Positions 8,770 to 19,473 of a stretch of DNA of 64,000 nucleotides are shown piece after piece; the stretch's first letter is position 1; every line of letters begins with the position of its first letter. A program made the position numbers and the translations under genes. Origin of the DNA: CAWFLT01 sp963816795. Its GTDB lineage: Bacteria > Acidobacteriota > Vicinamibacteria > Vicinamibacterales > SCN-69-37. The notes under the pieces were generated by a model. It did no database searches. It worked only from the letters and a program-made list of their open reading frames with translations, and was not told the DNA's origin. The stretch lies in the NCBI GenBank assembly GCA_963816795.1, contig CAWFLT010000009.1:1-64000 (forward strand), in the 5' to 3' direction.

Positions 8770-10509
8770 TTATCGCACCAGGATGTTCGGCATGATCGCG
8801 AGCGGCTCGCCGCGCCGGAAGCGGCCGAGCCGGTTGATCGCGGTTTCGACGGCCTCCGTCTGGCGGCGGCCGAGGACCAGATCGAGGCCGGTGGTCGCCG
8901 CCGTGCCGAACGGGTTGGCCAGAATGTCGTAGATCGACCGGCGGGGCGGATAGATCAGCAGGTCGACCTCCTGGCGCGGATCCAGGCGGGCCTGTTCCTT
9001 GGCGATCTGCAACGCGCGGTCGAGGCCGCCGAGCTCGTCGACGAGCCCATGCTCGCGCGCCTGCCGGCCGGTCCAGACGCGGCCCTGGGCAATCGGGTCA
9101 ATCCGCGCGGCCGGCTGCTGGCGGCCCTCGGCGACGCGTGACAGGAACAGGTCGTAAATCGACTGCATCTGCTCTTCGATGCGGGTCCGTTCGGCCGGCG
9201 TGAACGGCCGGAACGGCGAGTAGATCTCGGCGAACTTGCCGGCCGAGACGCTCTCCGTGCCGACGCCGATCTTGTCCAGCGCCCCCTTCAACACGAACTT
9301 GCCGGTCACGACGCCAATCGAGCCAGTGATCGTCCCCGGCTGGGCGACGATCTTGTGGGCCGGCACGGCGATGTAATACCCGCCCGACGCGGCGACGTCG
9401 CCCATCGATACGATCACCGGCTTGATCTCGCGCGCCAGCATCAGCTCGCGCCAGATGACCTCCGAGGCGATCGCCGATCCGCCCGGACTGTCGATCCGGA
9501 TCACGATGGCGCGCACGGACGTGTCTACACGGACTCGCCGAATCCACTGCACGAACGTCTCCGACCCGACGACGAAGCCGCCGGCCCCGTCGAAGGCGCT
9601 CTTCCCGCTGGCAATCGTCCCGACGGCGTACAACAACGCGATGCGGGCGCCGCGCGCCCGCGTCCCGATCGGGCGCGGCACGCGGGCGAACGTGTCGCTG
9701 TCGAGCCGGATGGTGCCGGCGATCGGCGCCGAATCGTCGAGCTGATCCTCGTAGCCGAGCGCGTCGATGAGCCCAGCCTTGAGCGCGCCGTCCGCCAAAA
9801 ACGGTCCCTCGTCAATCACCCGCCGGATGTCGGCGTCCGGCCGCTTGCGTGAAACGGCGATGGCGCGGATGAGCTCGTCGTACCAGTCGCGGTTGAGGGA
9901 CTCGTACATCTCACGATGCGCCGCGGTGAACGTCTTTTCGGTGAAGGTATTTGACGCCGTCTTGTAATCGCCGATGTGCAGCAGGTCGGGATACACGCCG
10001 AGCTTGTCGAGCGTGCCGCGGAAGAACAGCTCGTAGGTCGCCAGACCGCTCACGTCGAGCTGGCCGGCAGGCATCATGACGATCCGGTCCGCGGCTGACG
10101 CCAGGTAGTACTCCTGCGCGCCGCCGGACTCGAGAAACGCGGTGAGCGGTTTCTTCGAGGTCTTGAAATCCTCGAGCGCCTCACGCACTTCCTGCAGCTG
10201 TCCCCACAGCGCGCCTGCGGCGCCCGGCATGATGACGAGCGTCTTGACGCGCGTGTCGAGCTTCGCTTTGCGGATCGCCTCGAGTGTCTGACGCAGTGTC
10301 GGCGGGACACGGACGAACTGACTGATGACGTCGTTCCGCTCCAGCTCGCTGAACGGGGCCTCAATCGGCAGATAGAGCGTGGCGTTGGCCGGGACGGACG
10401 GAGGCGGCGGGGTCGCGAAGAGGCTCACGAACAGCCACAGCGCCATCGACGCCATCGTGCCGAAGACGATCAAGAGAACAACAACGAGCACACCACGGCG
10501 TGACGACAC
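8770..10509 (-). CDS. sppA: Signal peptide peptidase SppA (67K type, S49)
   Basis: Membrane-bound serine protease of 579 residues that degrades cleaved signal peptides. A GTG start at 10509 is chosen because AGGAG lies 5-6 bp upstream and the membrane anchor (GVLVVVLLIVFGTMASMALWL) follows at once; the open frame to 10578 has no better site. Two S49 repeats are present. The N-terminal half carries the general-base lysine region (IGDYKTASNTFTEK). The C-terminal half carries the nucleophile region (MGDVAASGGYYIAVPAHKI, with catalytic Ser in AASGGYY) and PGTITGSIGV. It is convergent with the ppiD-like gene across the repeat arrays. Confidence 0.95.
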   Translation of the reverse strand: MSSRRGVLVVVLLIVFGTMASMALWLFVSLFATPPPPSVPANATLYLPIEAPFSELERNDVISQFVRVPPTLRQTLEAIRKAKLDTRVKTLVIMPGAAGALWGQLQEVREALEDFKTSKKPLTAFLESGGAQEYYLASAADRIVMMPAGQLDVSGLATYELFFRGTLDKLGVYPDLLHIGDYKTASNTFTEKTFTAAHREMYESLNRDWYDELIRAIAVSRKRPDADIRRVIDEGPFLADGALKAGLIDALGYEDQLDDSAPIAGTIRLDSDTFARVPRPIGTRARGARIALLYAVGTIASGKSAFDGAGGFVVGSETFVQWIRRVRVDTSVRAIVIRIDSPGGSAIASEVIWRELMLAREIKPVIVSMGDVAASGGYYIAVPAHKIVAQPGTITGSIGVVTGKFVLKGALDKIGVGTESVSAGKFAEIYSPFRPFTPAERTRIEEQMQSIYDLFLSRVAEGRQQPAARIDPIAQGRVWTGRQAREHGLVDELGGLDRALQIAKEQARLDPRQEVDLLIYPPRRSIYDILANPFGTAATTGLDLVLGRRQTEAVETAINRLGRFRRGEPLAIMPNILVR

Positions 10510-10607
10510 AGGGACTCCTGTCGGCAGTATATATGTCTCGAAAACCTCAACGTGAAGGACATGAAGCTCGAAAAGCACGTGAAGAGAGCGGCGTCACATT
10601 GCGTTGA

Positions 10608-10700
10608 GCCTCGCGTCATGCGACGGGGTGGGCTGGTCGCGTCCCACCCCGTTCGCGGCCTACGGCCGCGCGGCGGGCATCGCCCGCCTTGACGCGAGGC
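10608..10700. repeat. Four-stem palindromic element upstream of galM
   Basis: An 11-bp outer stem (GCCTCGCGTCA at 10608-10618 with TGACGCGAGGC at 10690-10700) encloses three consecutive hairpins: ACGGGGTGGG/CCCACCCCGT, GCGGCC-TAC-GGCCGC and GGCGGGC-ATC-GCCCGCC. Nearly every base is paired. It could be a cruciform, a REP-like mobile palindrome or a structured RNA in the sppA-galM intergenic region. Confidence 0.75.
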
Positions 10701-10763
10701 CTTCACGCGTCTTCAGTCCTTTAAGCCTTCATGTTGAGGTTTTTGGACAAGAATAGCCGGGCC

Positions 10764-11828
10764 ATGACGCGTCTCACCCAGCACCCATTCGGCCGACTGC
10801 CGGACGGCACCGCGGTGGATCTCTTCACACTCACGAATGCACACGGGATCGAGGTGCGGGTGATGACCTACGGATGCGTCATCCTCTCATTGAAGACTCC
10901 GGACCGTCACGGCGGCTTCGACGACATCGTCCTCGGGTTCGACGACTTGACGTCGTATCTCACCCGGTCGAGGTTCTTCGGCTGCATCGTCGGCCGCTAT
11001 GCCAACCGCATCGCCGGAGGACGCTTCACTTTGGACGGCGTCACTTATGCCCTGGCGACCAACAACGGGCCGAATCATCTGCATGGCGGCAGCCGCGGGT
11101 GGGACAAAGCCGTGTGGACCCCGGCGCCATTCGAGCGGGCCGACGCGTCTGGCGTGGTCCTGCGCTACCTGAGCGCCGACGGCGAAGAGAGTTATCCCGG
11201 AGAAGTCTCCGCCGTCGTGTCGTATACGCTGAACGATCGGAATGAGTTGGCGGTCAGGTACGAGGCGACAACGTCGAAGCCAACGATCATCAACCTCACG
11301 CAGCACACCTACTTCAATCTCTCCTACTCGCAGACGAGCCAGATCACGGGACATGCGCTGCAGATTTTCGCTGACAGGTTCACGCCGGTCGACCAGGCCT
11401 TGATTCCAACCGGCGAGATCACGAGCGTCGCCGGGACGCCGCTCGACTTCCAGACGCTGACGACGATCGGATCGCGCATCGACGATCCTCATGAACAACT
11501 CGTGCGTGGGAAGGGTTACGACCATAACTTCGTGCTGTCGCGTGCCACCGACGGGCTCGTGCCGGCGGCGCACGTGGAAGACCTGCTGACCGGCCGGACG
11601 CTGGACGTCTCGACCACAGAGCCGGGCCTGCAGTTCTATTCCGGGAACTTCCTCGATGACAGCCGGGCAGGCAAGGGCGGACGGCCGCTCTCGTACCGGT
11701 CAGGCTTCTGCCTCGAGACGCAGCATTTTCCCGACTCGCCCAATCATTCGAATTTCCCGTCGACCGTGCTGCGGCCTGGAACCGCTTACCGGTCTGAGAC
11801 CGTATTCGGCTTCGGACTCGTGCCGTAG
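10764..11828 (+). CDS. galM: Aldose 1-epimerase (mutarotase)
   Basis: Interconverts alpha and beta anomers of aldohexoses. Family motifs are in order: RYANRIAGGRF near residue 75, LHGGSRGWDK near 105, the catalytic His region NLTQHTYFNL near 180, and the catalytic Glu region FCLETQHFPDSPN near 320. About 354 residues from the ATG at 10764, the family's usual size; the frame also opens 11 codons upstream at 10731, which is less convincing. The lack of a signal peptide implies a cytoplasmic enzyme. Its last 43 bp overlap the 3' end of the convergent mscS-like gene. No sugar operon is visible around it. Confidence 0.95.
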   Translation: MTRLTQHPFGRLPDGTAVDLFTLTNAHGIEVRVMTYGCVILSLKTPDRHGGFDDIVLGFDDLTSYLTRSRFFGCIVGRYANRIAGGRFTLDGVTYALATNNGPNHLHGGSRGWDKAVWTPAPFERADASGVVLRYLSADGEESYPGEVSAVVSYTLNDRNELAVRYEATTSKPTIINLTQHTYFNLSYSQTSQITGHALQIFADRFTPVDQALIPTGEITSVAGTPLDFQTLTTIGSRIDDPHEQLVRGKGYDHNFVLSRATDGLVPAAHVEDLLTGRTLDVSTTEPGLQFYSGNFLDDSRAGKGGRPLSYRSGFCLETQHFPDSPNHSNFPSTVLRPGTAYRSETVFGFGLVP

Positions 11829-12838
11829 TGCGGCACGACGATGCCTTCTGCCTGATACCGCGCGTGCAGCCGGCGCAAGAACTCGTGCCGGATGAGCGCC
11901 TGATCCCCAAAGCTGCGTGCGCGCAGACCCGTCGTGAACCGCACGCCGAGGTCCGTGTAGTTCACGAGCCGGATGGCGGGCTCGAAGTCCGGAATTCCGC
12001 CCATGACGTCCTTCATCACCGTCCGCGCCACGTCCATCGTCGCCTGCTCGACCTTCGTCAGATCGCTCGCGAAGTCGACGACGACGTCGATGCCCATTCC
12101 GACTTCATGCGTCGGCAGGCTGTAGTTGGTCACGATCGCCTGGGAGACTTTGGCGTTGGGCACGATGATGGTGCTGCCGGAGGGCGCCTGAATCCTGGTC
12201 GAGTGCCAGTTGAAGTCCTGAATGTGCCCTTCGACGCCGCCGTCGAGGCGAACGTAGTCGCCGATTCTGATCTGGCCGGCGACAGTGACGAAGATGCCGG
12301 CGAACAGATTCGAAAGCGGATGCTGGAGTGCGAGCGCGACCGCCAGCCCCCCGACGCCGAGGGCGGCGAGCGCCGGCGTGATGTTGACCCCGAGGCCATT
12401 GAGGGCGGCGAGCAGCCCGACGGCGAGGATGACCATTCGCGCGATGTTGCGGACGAGCGCCGGGACCGGCGCGCCTTGCGCCGACCGCGCTCCCAGCACC
12501 GCGATCAGCCGGCTCGCGACGGCCGCCAGCGCGATGGTCACCGACAGGATGCCGAGCGCCTTGACGACGTTGTTGCCCAGGACGAACCACTTCTCGGGCA
12601 TCGGCCAGTAGCCAAGCGACAGCCAGATGCCGATGAGCAGGCTCCAGAACGGTATCCGGCGCCGGAACTCCCCCATCACGACGTCGTTCCAGGCGCTGTC
12701 CGTCTTCCTGGCCAGTTGGGCGAGCCGCGGGAACACCACGGCGTTGATCACGAATCCGAGACCGTAGGCCACGGCAATCGTGCCGGCCGTCCACAGGACG
12801 CGGCTGAGCAGTGGCCACTGCGCGAGAGACAACTCCAT
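11786..12838 (-). CDS. MscS-type mechanosensitive ion channel
   Basis: Small-conductance mechanosensitive channel of 350 residues that releases solutes on hypo-osmotic shock. Four or so N-terminal membrane helices lead to the pore-lining segment (ALAALGVGGLAVALALQHPLSNLFAGIFV, about 165-195). The beta domain with IRIGDYVRLDGGVEGHIQDFNWHSTRI and the C-terminal alpha/beta domain follow. It is longer than E. coli MscS because of extra N-terminal helices. The C-terminus overlaps galM on the opposite strand. Confidence 0.94.
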   Translation of the reverse strand: MELSLAQWPLLSRVLWTAGTIAVAYGLGFVINAVVFPRLAQLARKTDSAWNDVVMGEFRRRIPFWSLLIGIWLSLGYWPMPEKWFVLGNNVVKALGILSVTIALAAVASRLIAVLGARSAQGAPVPALVRNIARMVILAVGLLAALNGLGVNITPALAALGVGGLAVALALQHPLSNLFAGIFVTVAGQIRIGDYVRLDGGVEGHIQDFNWHSTRIQAPSGSTIIVPNAKVSQAIVTNYSLPTHEVGMGIDVVVDFASDLTKVEQATMDVARTVMKDVMGGIPDFEPAIRLVNYTDLGVRFTTGLRARSFGDQALIRHEFLRRLHARYQAEGIVVPHYGTSPKPNTVSDR

Positions 12839-12871
12839 AGCGATCTAAGTAAACCCTATAATCGGAGATCT

Positions 12872-15705
12872 ATGCCCATCTCGAAACGCCTGCAGACGCC
12901 GTTCGTCGTCGCCGGCCTGTTCATCGCGACCGGACTCGTCGCGGCGGCACAAGCGGTACCGAGCCAGAGCGCGCCACTCACCCAGCAGATTCCCGTCGAT
13001 CCGCTCATCACGACGGGACAACTTTCGAACGGCCTGCGTTACTACGTCCGCGCGAACAACCGGCCTGAGCAACGCGCCGAGCTCCGCCTGGTCGTCAACG
13101 CCGGATCGATCCTCGAAGACGACGACCAGCAGGGGCTGGCGCACTTCGTGGAGCACATGGCCTTCAACGGCACGAAGAAGTTCCCGAAGCAGGACGTCGT
13201 GGCGTTCATGCAGTCGATCGGGATGCGCTTTGGCGCGCACGTGAACGCGTACACGAGCTTCGACGAAACGGTGTACATGCTGCAGGTCCCGACCGACAAG
13301 CCGGAGGTGCTGCGCAAAGCGTTCGAGATCCTCGAAGACTGGGCGCACAACGTCTCGTTCGATCCAGCCGAGGTGGACAAGGAGCGCGGCGTCGTCGTCG
13401 AAGAGTGGCGGCTCGGGCGCGGCGCGGGAGCGCGCATGCTCGACGCGCAGTTTCCGGTGCTGCTCAAGGGCTCGCGCTACGCTGAGCGCCTGCCGATCGG
13501 CAAGAAGGAGATCCTCGAGACCTTCAAGCACGATCGATTGAAGAAGTTCTACACGGACTGGTACCGGCCGAATCTGATGGCGGTCGTCGCCGTCGGCGAC
13601 TTCGACAAGACGGCGGTCGAGGCGATGGTCAAAGAGCGGTTCAGCGGGCTCACCAACCCGGGAAGCGCGCGCCCCGCCCGGCCTACGACGTGCCGGACCA
13701 GCCGGGGACCCTCTACACGATTGTCACCGACAAGGAAGCCACCCAGACGTCGGTAGCCGTGTACAGCAAGATGAAGCTGCGCGACCCGAAAACGGTCGGC
13801 GCCTACCGGCAGCAGATCGTCGAGGGAATGTTCACCGGCATGTTGAACGCCCGATTCACCGAGATCGCCCAGAAGCCGGATGCGCCGTTCCTCGGTGCGA
13901 ACGCCGGACGCGGACTGTTCGTCCGGTCGAAGGAAGCGTCGATCCTGAGCGCAGCCGTCAAGGACGACGGCGTCGAACGCGGGGCCGAGGCACTCTATGC
14001 CGAGACCGAACGCGTCGTCCGGTTCGGCTTCACCGCACCCGAGTTCGACCGGCAGAAACGGAACGCGTTGCGCGGCCTCGAACGGGCGGTCGCCGAAAAG
14101 GACAACCAGCAGTCAGCGCCGCTGGCCTCCGAATTCATCCGCAACTTCCTGCAGGACGAGCCGATTCCCGGCATCGTGTATGAGAACGGGCTCTATCAGC
14201 GCTTCGTGCCGGAGATCACGCTCGCCGAGGTCAACGCGCTGGCGAAAGAATGGGCCCCGGACGGGAACCGCGTCGTCGTCGTCAGTGCCCCGCAGAAAGA
14301 TGGTGTGCCGGTCCCCGACGAAAAGAAGATCGCGGCGGCCATCGCGGCCGCCGCGGCGCGGCCGCTGCAGCCCTACGTCGACACCACGTCCAATCAGCCG
14401 CTGTTGGAGACGCCGCCGACGCCGGGAAGCATCGTCAAGACGTCGACGCAGCCGGAGTTCGACATCACCGAGTGGCAGCTCTCGAACGGCGTCAAGGTCG
14501 TGCTCAAGCCGACGACCTTCAAGCAGGACGAGGTGCTGTTTCGCGCGTTCAGCCCGGGCGGGACGTCGCTCGCGAGCGATGCCGACTTCGTTTCGGCCAT
14601 GACGGCGGCGCAAGTCGTGCAGGCCGGAGGCGTCGCGACCTTCAGCGCGCTCGAGTTGCAGAAGATGCTGACCGGAAAAGTGGCGTCGGCCTCGGTTTCC
14701 ATCTCGGACACCGACGAAATGCTGTCCGGCGGCGGATCGCGCAAAGATCTCGAGACGATGTTCCAGCTGATCTATCTCCGGTTCACACAGCCGCGTGCGG
14801 ACACGACGATGTTCCAGGTGATCACGTCGCAATTCAAGGCCATGTTGGCGAATCAGCGATCGACGCCGGAGTTTGCCTTCGCCGAGGCCCTCGAGGGCGC
14901 CGTCAGTCAGAACCACCTCCGCGCGAGGCCCTTCACGACTGAGCTGGTGGACGAGATGAGCCTGGCGAAGTCCCTGGCGTTCTACAAGGATCGGCTGGCC
15001 GACGCGAGCGACTTCACGTTCACGTTCGTCGGCAGCTTCGACCTGCCGACCATCCGGCCGCTGGTCGAACGCTATCTGGGCGGGCTGCCGTCGAGCGGCC
15101 GGAAGGAGTCGTGGAAGGACGTCGGGCCGCACGCGGTTCGCGGCGTGATCACCAGGGAAGTCTTCAAAGGCATCGAGCCGAAGGGTCAGGCGGCGATGGT
15201 GTTCAGCGGGCCCTTCACCTACGACCAGGTCAACCGGATTGCGATTCGCGCGATGAGCCTGGTGCTCGAGAACCGGCTGCGCGACGTGCTCAGGGAAGAC
15301 CTGGGCGGCACCTATAGCGTCGGCGTCTCACCGAGCTACGAGAAATACCCGCAGCAGGAATTCAGCATTTCGATCGACTTCGGCGCCAATCCAGATCGGC
15401 TCAACGCGCTGATCAAAACGGTCTTCGATCAGATCGAACTGCTGAAGAAAACGGGCCCGACCGAGCAGCAGGTCGCCGATGTGAAGGAGGGCCTGCTCAG
15501 AGACTTCGAGCAGAGCACCAAGCAGAATGGCTATCTGCTCGGCCAAATCTCGCTCCGCTACCAGTTCGGCGAGACCGTCAAGGAGTTCTTCAGCATCCCG
15601 GAGCTCTACAAGAAGGTGAGCGCGGCGACCATCCAGGGGGCGGCGCGCACCTATCTCGACACCAACAACTACGTGAAGGTGACGCTGATGCCGGAAAAGA
15701 AATGA
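12872..15705 (+). CDS. M16 family zinc peptidase (secreted, two-domain), frameshifted once
   Basis: Pitrilysin/insulinase-family metallopeptidase of about 944 residues. A signal peptide (MPISKRLQTPFVVAGLFIATG) is followed by LSNGLRYYVRANN and the inverted zinc motif HxxEH in LAHFVEHMAFNGTKKF near residue 95; a downstream Glu lies in KERGVVVEEWR. The second M16 repeat starts near 14460 (WQLSNGVKVVLKPTTF) and lacks the zinc motif, as usual. The reading frame breaks at about 13670-13690 (CCCGCCCGG): the first frame covers 12872 to about 13680 and the second continues from YDVPDQPGTLYTIV to the stop. Restoring one base fixes it, so this is probably a sequencing indel. Confidence 0.88.
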
Positions 15706-15715
15706 GGACCTGGCG

Positions 15716-18192
15716 CTATCTCTCTCTTCCCCAGTCCTCGCTCGCGACCCACGCCGCCGTCTGATCGTCGTCATCACCCGCCGGGGTCGTGTCGGTGACG
15801 GCGTTCCAGTTCGGCGGATCGAGCCCCAGCAGGTGCTTCACGAACCAGTCGTTGCGCTTGCGCGTGCGTGAACGGCCCGCCGGCGCCGTGGTTGGCGCCG
15901 GGCACGACCACCAGTTCGAACGTCTTGTTGGCGCGGATCAGCGCGTTCGACGACCTGCATCGTCGACGCCGGATCGACGTTGGTGTCCATCTCGGGCACG
16001 AGGAGCATCATCCGACCGCGTCAGCTTGTGCGCGTTGTCGACGTTGGACGAGGCGGCGTAGTGCGGGCCGATGGGCCATCCCATCCACTGCTCGTTCCAC
16101 CAGATCTTGTCCATGCGGTTGTCGTGGCACCCGGAGTTCGAATAGGCGACGTGGTAGAACTCCGGATGGAACAGCAGCCCGCCGGTCGCGTTCTGGCCGC
16201 CGGCCGACGTACCGTAGATGCCGACGCGCGAGAGGTCGTAGTACGAGGTACTTCGCCGCGACCGCCTTGTGCCAGAGGATCCGATCCGGGAAGCCGGCAT
16301 CGCCGAGGTTCTTCCAGGCCACGTCGTGGAACGCCTTCGACCGATTCGACGTGCCCATGCCGTCGATCTGGACGACGATGAAGCCGAACTCGGCGAGCGA
16401 CATCATGCCGGCCTGCGTGCTGAAGGCTTCGGCACGAACGAGCCCTGCGGACCGGCATAGATGTTCTCGATCACCGGGTACTTGCGGCTCGGATCGAAGT
16501 TCGTCGGCCGGATGATGACGCCCCAGATGTCGGTGGTGCCGTCGCGTCCCTTGGTCATGAACACTTCGGGCATCTGCCAGTCCGGCCGCCCGGAGATCGG
16601 TCATGTCGCCCTTCTCGAGCTCGAGCACGACCTGTTGGTCGCTCGTCCGCTTGAGCACGGAGTCTGCGCCGGCAGATCGACGCGCGACCAACTGTCGACG
16701 TAGAACTGGCGATCGGCGGAGTAGGTCACGGTGTGCGTGCCGTCTTCAGTCGTCAGCGCGGTCAGCCCGGTGCCGTCGAAGTTCACCCGGTAGTACTGGA
16801 TGAAGTAGGGATCCTTGCCGGCGTGCATGCCACTCGCGCGGAACCAGATCTGCCGCGTTTTCTGATCCACGGCGTCGACGCCGCGGACGACCCATTGCCC
16901 CTTGGTGACTCTGATTCTTCACCTGGCCGGTGACGCCGTCGTAGAGATAGAGGTGATTCCAGCCGTCGCGCTCCGAGGCCCAGATGATCTCCTTGCCGTC
17001 GGCGATGTCTTCGCGGAATCGCTTGCCCTGAGTACTCGACGAAGGTCTTCTGCGTCTCCTCGATGATCGTTCGCGTCTTCCCGGTCGTGGCGTCGATCTC
17101 GATCACGCGATAGACCTGATGGCCGCGCTGGTTGAACTCGAACGTCACCGCCCGGCTGTCCGCGCGCCACTCGAGGCGCGAGTTCGCGTACGGATTCTCG
17201 AAGAGCGCCTTGTCGCCCGACAACTGCTGCTTGGTTTCGACATTGAACACGACCGGGTGATCGAAGTCGACGCGATCGCCGGGCTTCCGATAGAAGTTGG
17301 TCGAGTGCTTCGGCTGGACCTGATCGCTCGGCGACGACTCGATGTAGTGGACGAGACGCTCGTACCCAGGCAGACGCCGGAACGCCGCCAGCTTCTTCGA
17401 GTCGGGCGACCAGCGGAGCGACTGGAACGTATAGGCGTTGCCTTCGGAGCCGTCGGTGCTCAGCATGAACCCGTCACGCGCCGGTGTCGCGTTGCCGCGG
17501 CCGGATTCGGGCACCGGGCGCACGTACACGTTGAAGTTCCGAATCACCGCTTCCCAGCGCTGGTCGGGTGAAAGGCGCACCTGCGGCGCGCCTGGCGCGC
17601 CCGCGGCGCCCTGGCCCGCTCCGCCGCCGCCACGCCCCTGGCCGCCACCGCCCTGACGTCCCTGGCCGCCTTGGTCCGCCGCCGGGGCCGCACTCCGCGT
17701 GCAGGTGTAGTCGCTCAGCGTGCAGCGCCACTGCCCCGTCGCCGCGGGTCCTGGTCCACCGCCTTGCCGGCCCGCGCCGCCCGCGCCTCGTCCACCCGCT
17801 CCACCGCCGGCGCCGATGGTGAACTGGATCGCCTGCTGGTTGTCCACGTACTCGAAGCTCGTGAACGGCAGCGTGACCGCCGAGTACTTCCCGCTGGCGG
17901 CCGTACTCAGCGACGCCGCGAGCCGCGTATGGTCGAACGCCGGGCCCTTCGTCTTCGCCGTCACGTCGACGACGACGAACTCGTTGCCGCCCTTCACCGA
18001 CTTCCGGTACCAGAGCCGAGGTGTCCCGGCGATGAACGTGGGCGTCTGGACGACGTCGTAGACCAGCCCATCAACCCGGCGGGTCAGGCTCTCAGAACGA
18101 TCGTAGGCGGCCTTGGCGTCCTGGCCCTGTGCGGGCAGAAACGTCGGGGCCAACGCGGCGACAGCGATGGGGACGAAGAGAAGCTTTTTCAT
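15716..18192 (-). pseudogene. S9 family peptidase (DPP IV-like), multiply frameshifted
   Basis: Secreted prolyl-oligopeptidase-family enzyme. The N-terminal frame starts at ATG 18192 with a signal peptide (MKKLLFVPIAVAALAPTFL), then a DPPIV_N propeller (SLRWSPDSKKLAAFRRLP). A Gly-rich insert of about 75 residues lies at about 130-210. The frame breaks near 17035 and several more times. Recognisable segments continue in other frames: YFIQYYRVNFDGTGLTALT (about 16780), the nucleophile elbow YDLSRVGIYGTSAGGQNA (about 16220) and KHLLGLDPPNWNA close to the stop at 15716. All domains persist in order, so I think sequence indels broke one real gene of about 820 codons. It is convergent with the M16 gene. 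Confidence 0.75.
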
Positions 18193-18293
18193 GGGACACT
18201 CGTTGACGCGCATCCTAGCACCAGGATGGCCATGGCGTGCAGCGTGCGCCTCCTAATGAGCCGATAACTTCAGCTACACTCTGTCCGGCTCCC

Positions 18294-19466
18294 ATGCTCC
18301 CGACAGGCGGTCAGCGCCTTCACGTCCTGGACGTGCTTCGCGGCATCGCTCTCGCTCGGCATGTTCCTGGTGCACTTCAGCAACTCCTCGACCGGTGGCG
18401 GCTGGTTGGAGCGCGCTCTACGAACAGATCGTCACGCTCTTCTTCGAAGAGCGCTTCTGGGCGATGTTCGGCATCCTGTTCGGCGTCGGCTTTGCGATCC
18501 AGTTCCGCCGCGCCGACGCGCGGGGCGAGCCGTACCTCGCGACGTACTTCCGGCGGCTCGCGATGCTGGCCGTTTTCGGATTCATCGCGCACGGCATCTT
18601 CGGCTTCAACGTGTTGCTCGGTTACGCGATCTGGGGCATCGTCCTGCCGGCCGTACGGAAGTGGTCAGTTTCGGCGCTCGTCGTGGCGCTCCTCGTCAGC
18701 GCGATGTCGGCGAACCTGTACTTCCTCGCGCGCGCGTCGTACGGAGTGGCTACGCTCGGCGAGGAGGGATTCAAAGCCGAGCGCAACCGCATCGCCAAAG
18801 AGACGCGCAGCTTTGTGGAGGTCAACAACGCGGCGCAGGACTCGACGGACTTCCGTGAGGTGGTGGCCGCACGTCTGCAGAAGATGCCGTGGTTCTACAC
18901 GCAGTGGTACTCGTTCCTGCCGGCCAACACGCTCACGCTGTTTCTGCTCGGTGTGACTCGGACTCCGGCTGGGGCTCTTCGACGAGCCGGGCCGTCACAC
19001 ACGATTGATCGTTGGCCTCATGGTCTTCGGCATCGCCTCGTTGGCATTCGAGACCTGGGCGCCCCAGCGTGCGCCCGTGGAAGGCGCGCCGTTTCTGCGC
19101 GAGATGTTCCTGTCGCGGCTCGCCAGCGGCTTCGGCCTGATCCGAGGCATGTGGCTCGCATTCACGTACATGGGTGTCGTGCTGCTGTTGGTCGCGCGCA
19201 ATCCCGTGTGGTTGAAACGCCTGGCCGCGTTCGGATGGCCCGGACGCACGGCGCTCACGAGCTACATGAGCCAGATCATCATTCTGGATCTGACGTTCTC
19301 GAACTATGCGCTCGGACTTGCCGTGACACCGTTCGTTGGAGCGGCGGCTGCCGTGCTGCTGTTCCTTGTGAATGTGGCGTTCAGCCGCTGGTGGCTGCAG
19401 CGGCATTCGTACGGCCCGCTCGAATGGTTATGGCGATCGGCCACCTACGGGCGCTGGGCCTCGTGA
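18294..19466 (+). pseudogene. DUF418 polytopic membrane protein (YeiB-like), frameshifted
   Basis: Membrane protein of unknown function. It starts at ATG 18294 with the typical LHVLDVLRGIAL motif, then runs through MFLVHFSN, FFEERFWAMFGILFGVGFAIQ, and a C-terminal DUF418 region (WLKRLAAFGWPGRTALTSY) ending WLWRSATYGRWAS, the usual family end. The segments lie in different frames, with breaks near 18350, 18410 and 18950; one-base corrections join them into about 390 residues. It is divergent from the S9 gene (about 100 bp apart) and convergent with the metallohydrolase gene. I cannot tell whether the cell has an intact copy. Confidence 0.75.
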
Positions 19467-19473
19467 TCCGCGC

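Noticed and set aside
8091..8932. Repeat-containing peptides such as LHSGPRALFTPDL read through the 23-bp arrays
   Set aside because: Repeat units are mostly 22-24 bp, so the frame rotates; no start signals and no conserved protein. Treated as non-coding repeats.
13650..13700. Programmed ribosomal frameshift in the M16 peptidase gene
   Set aside because: No slippery heptamer with a downstream structure was recognised, and similar one-base breaks are widespread in the window, so an indel error is simpler.
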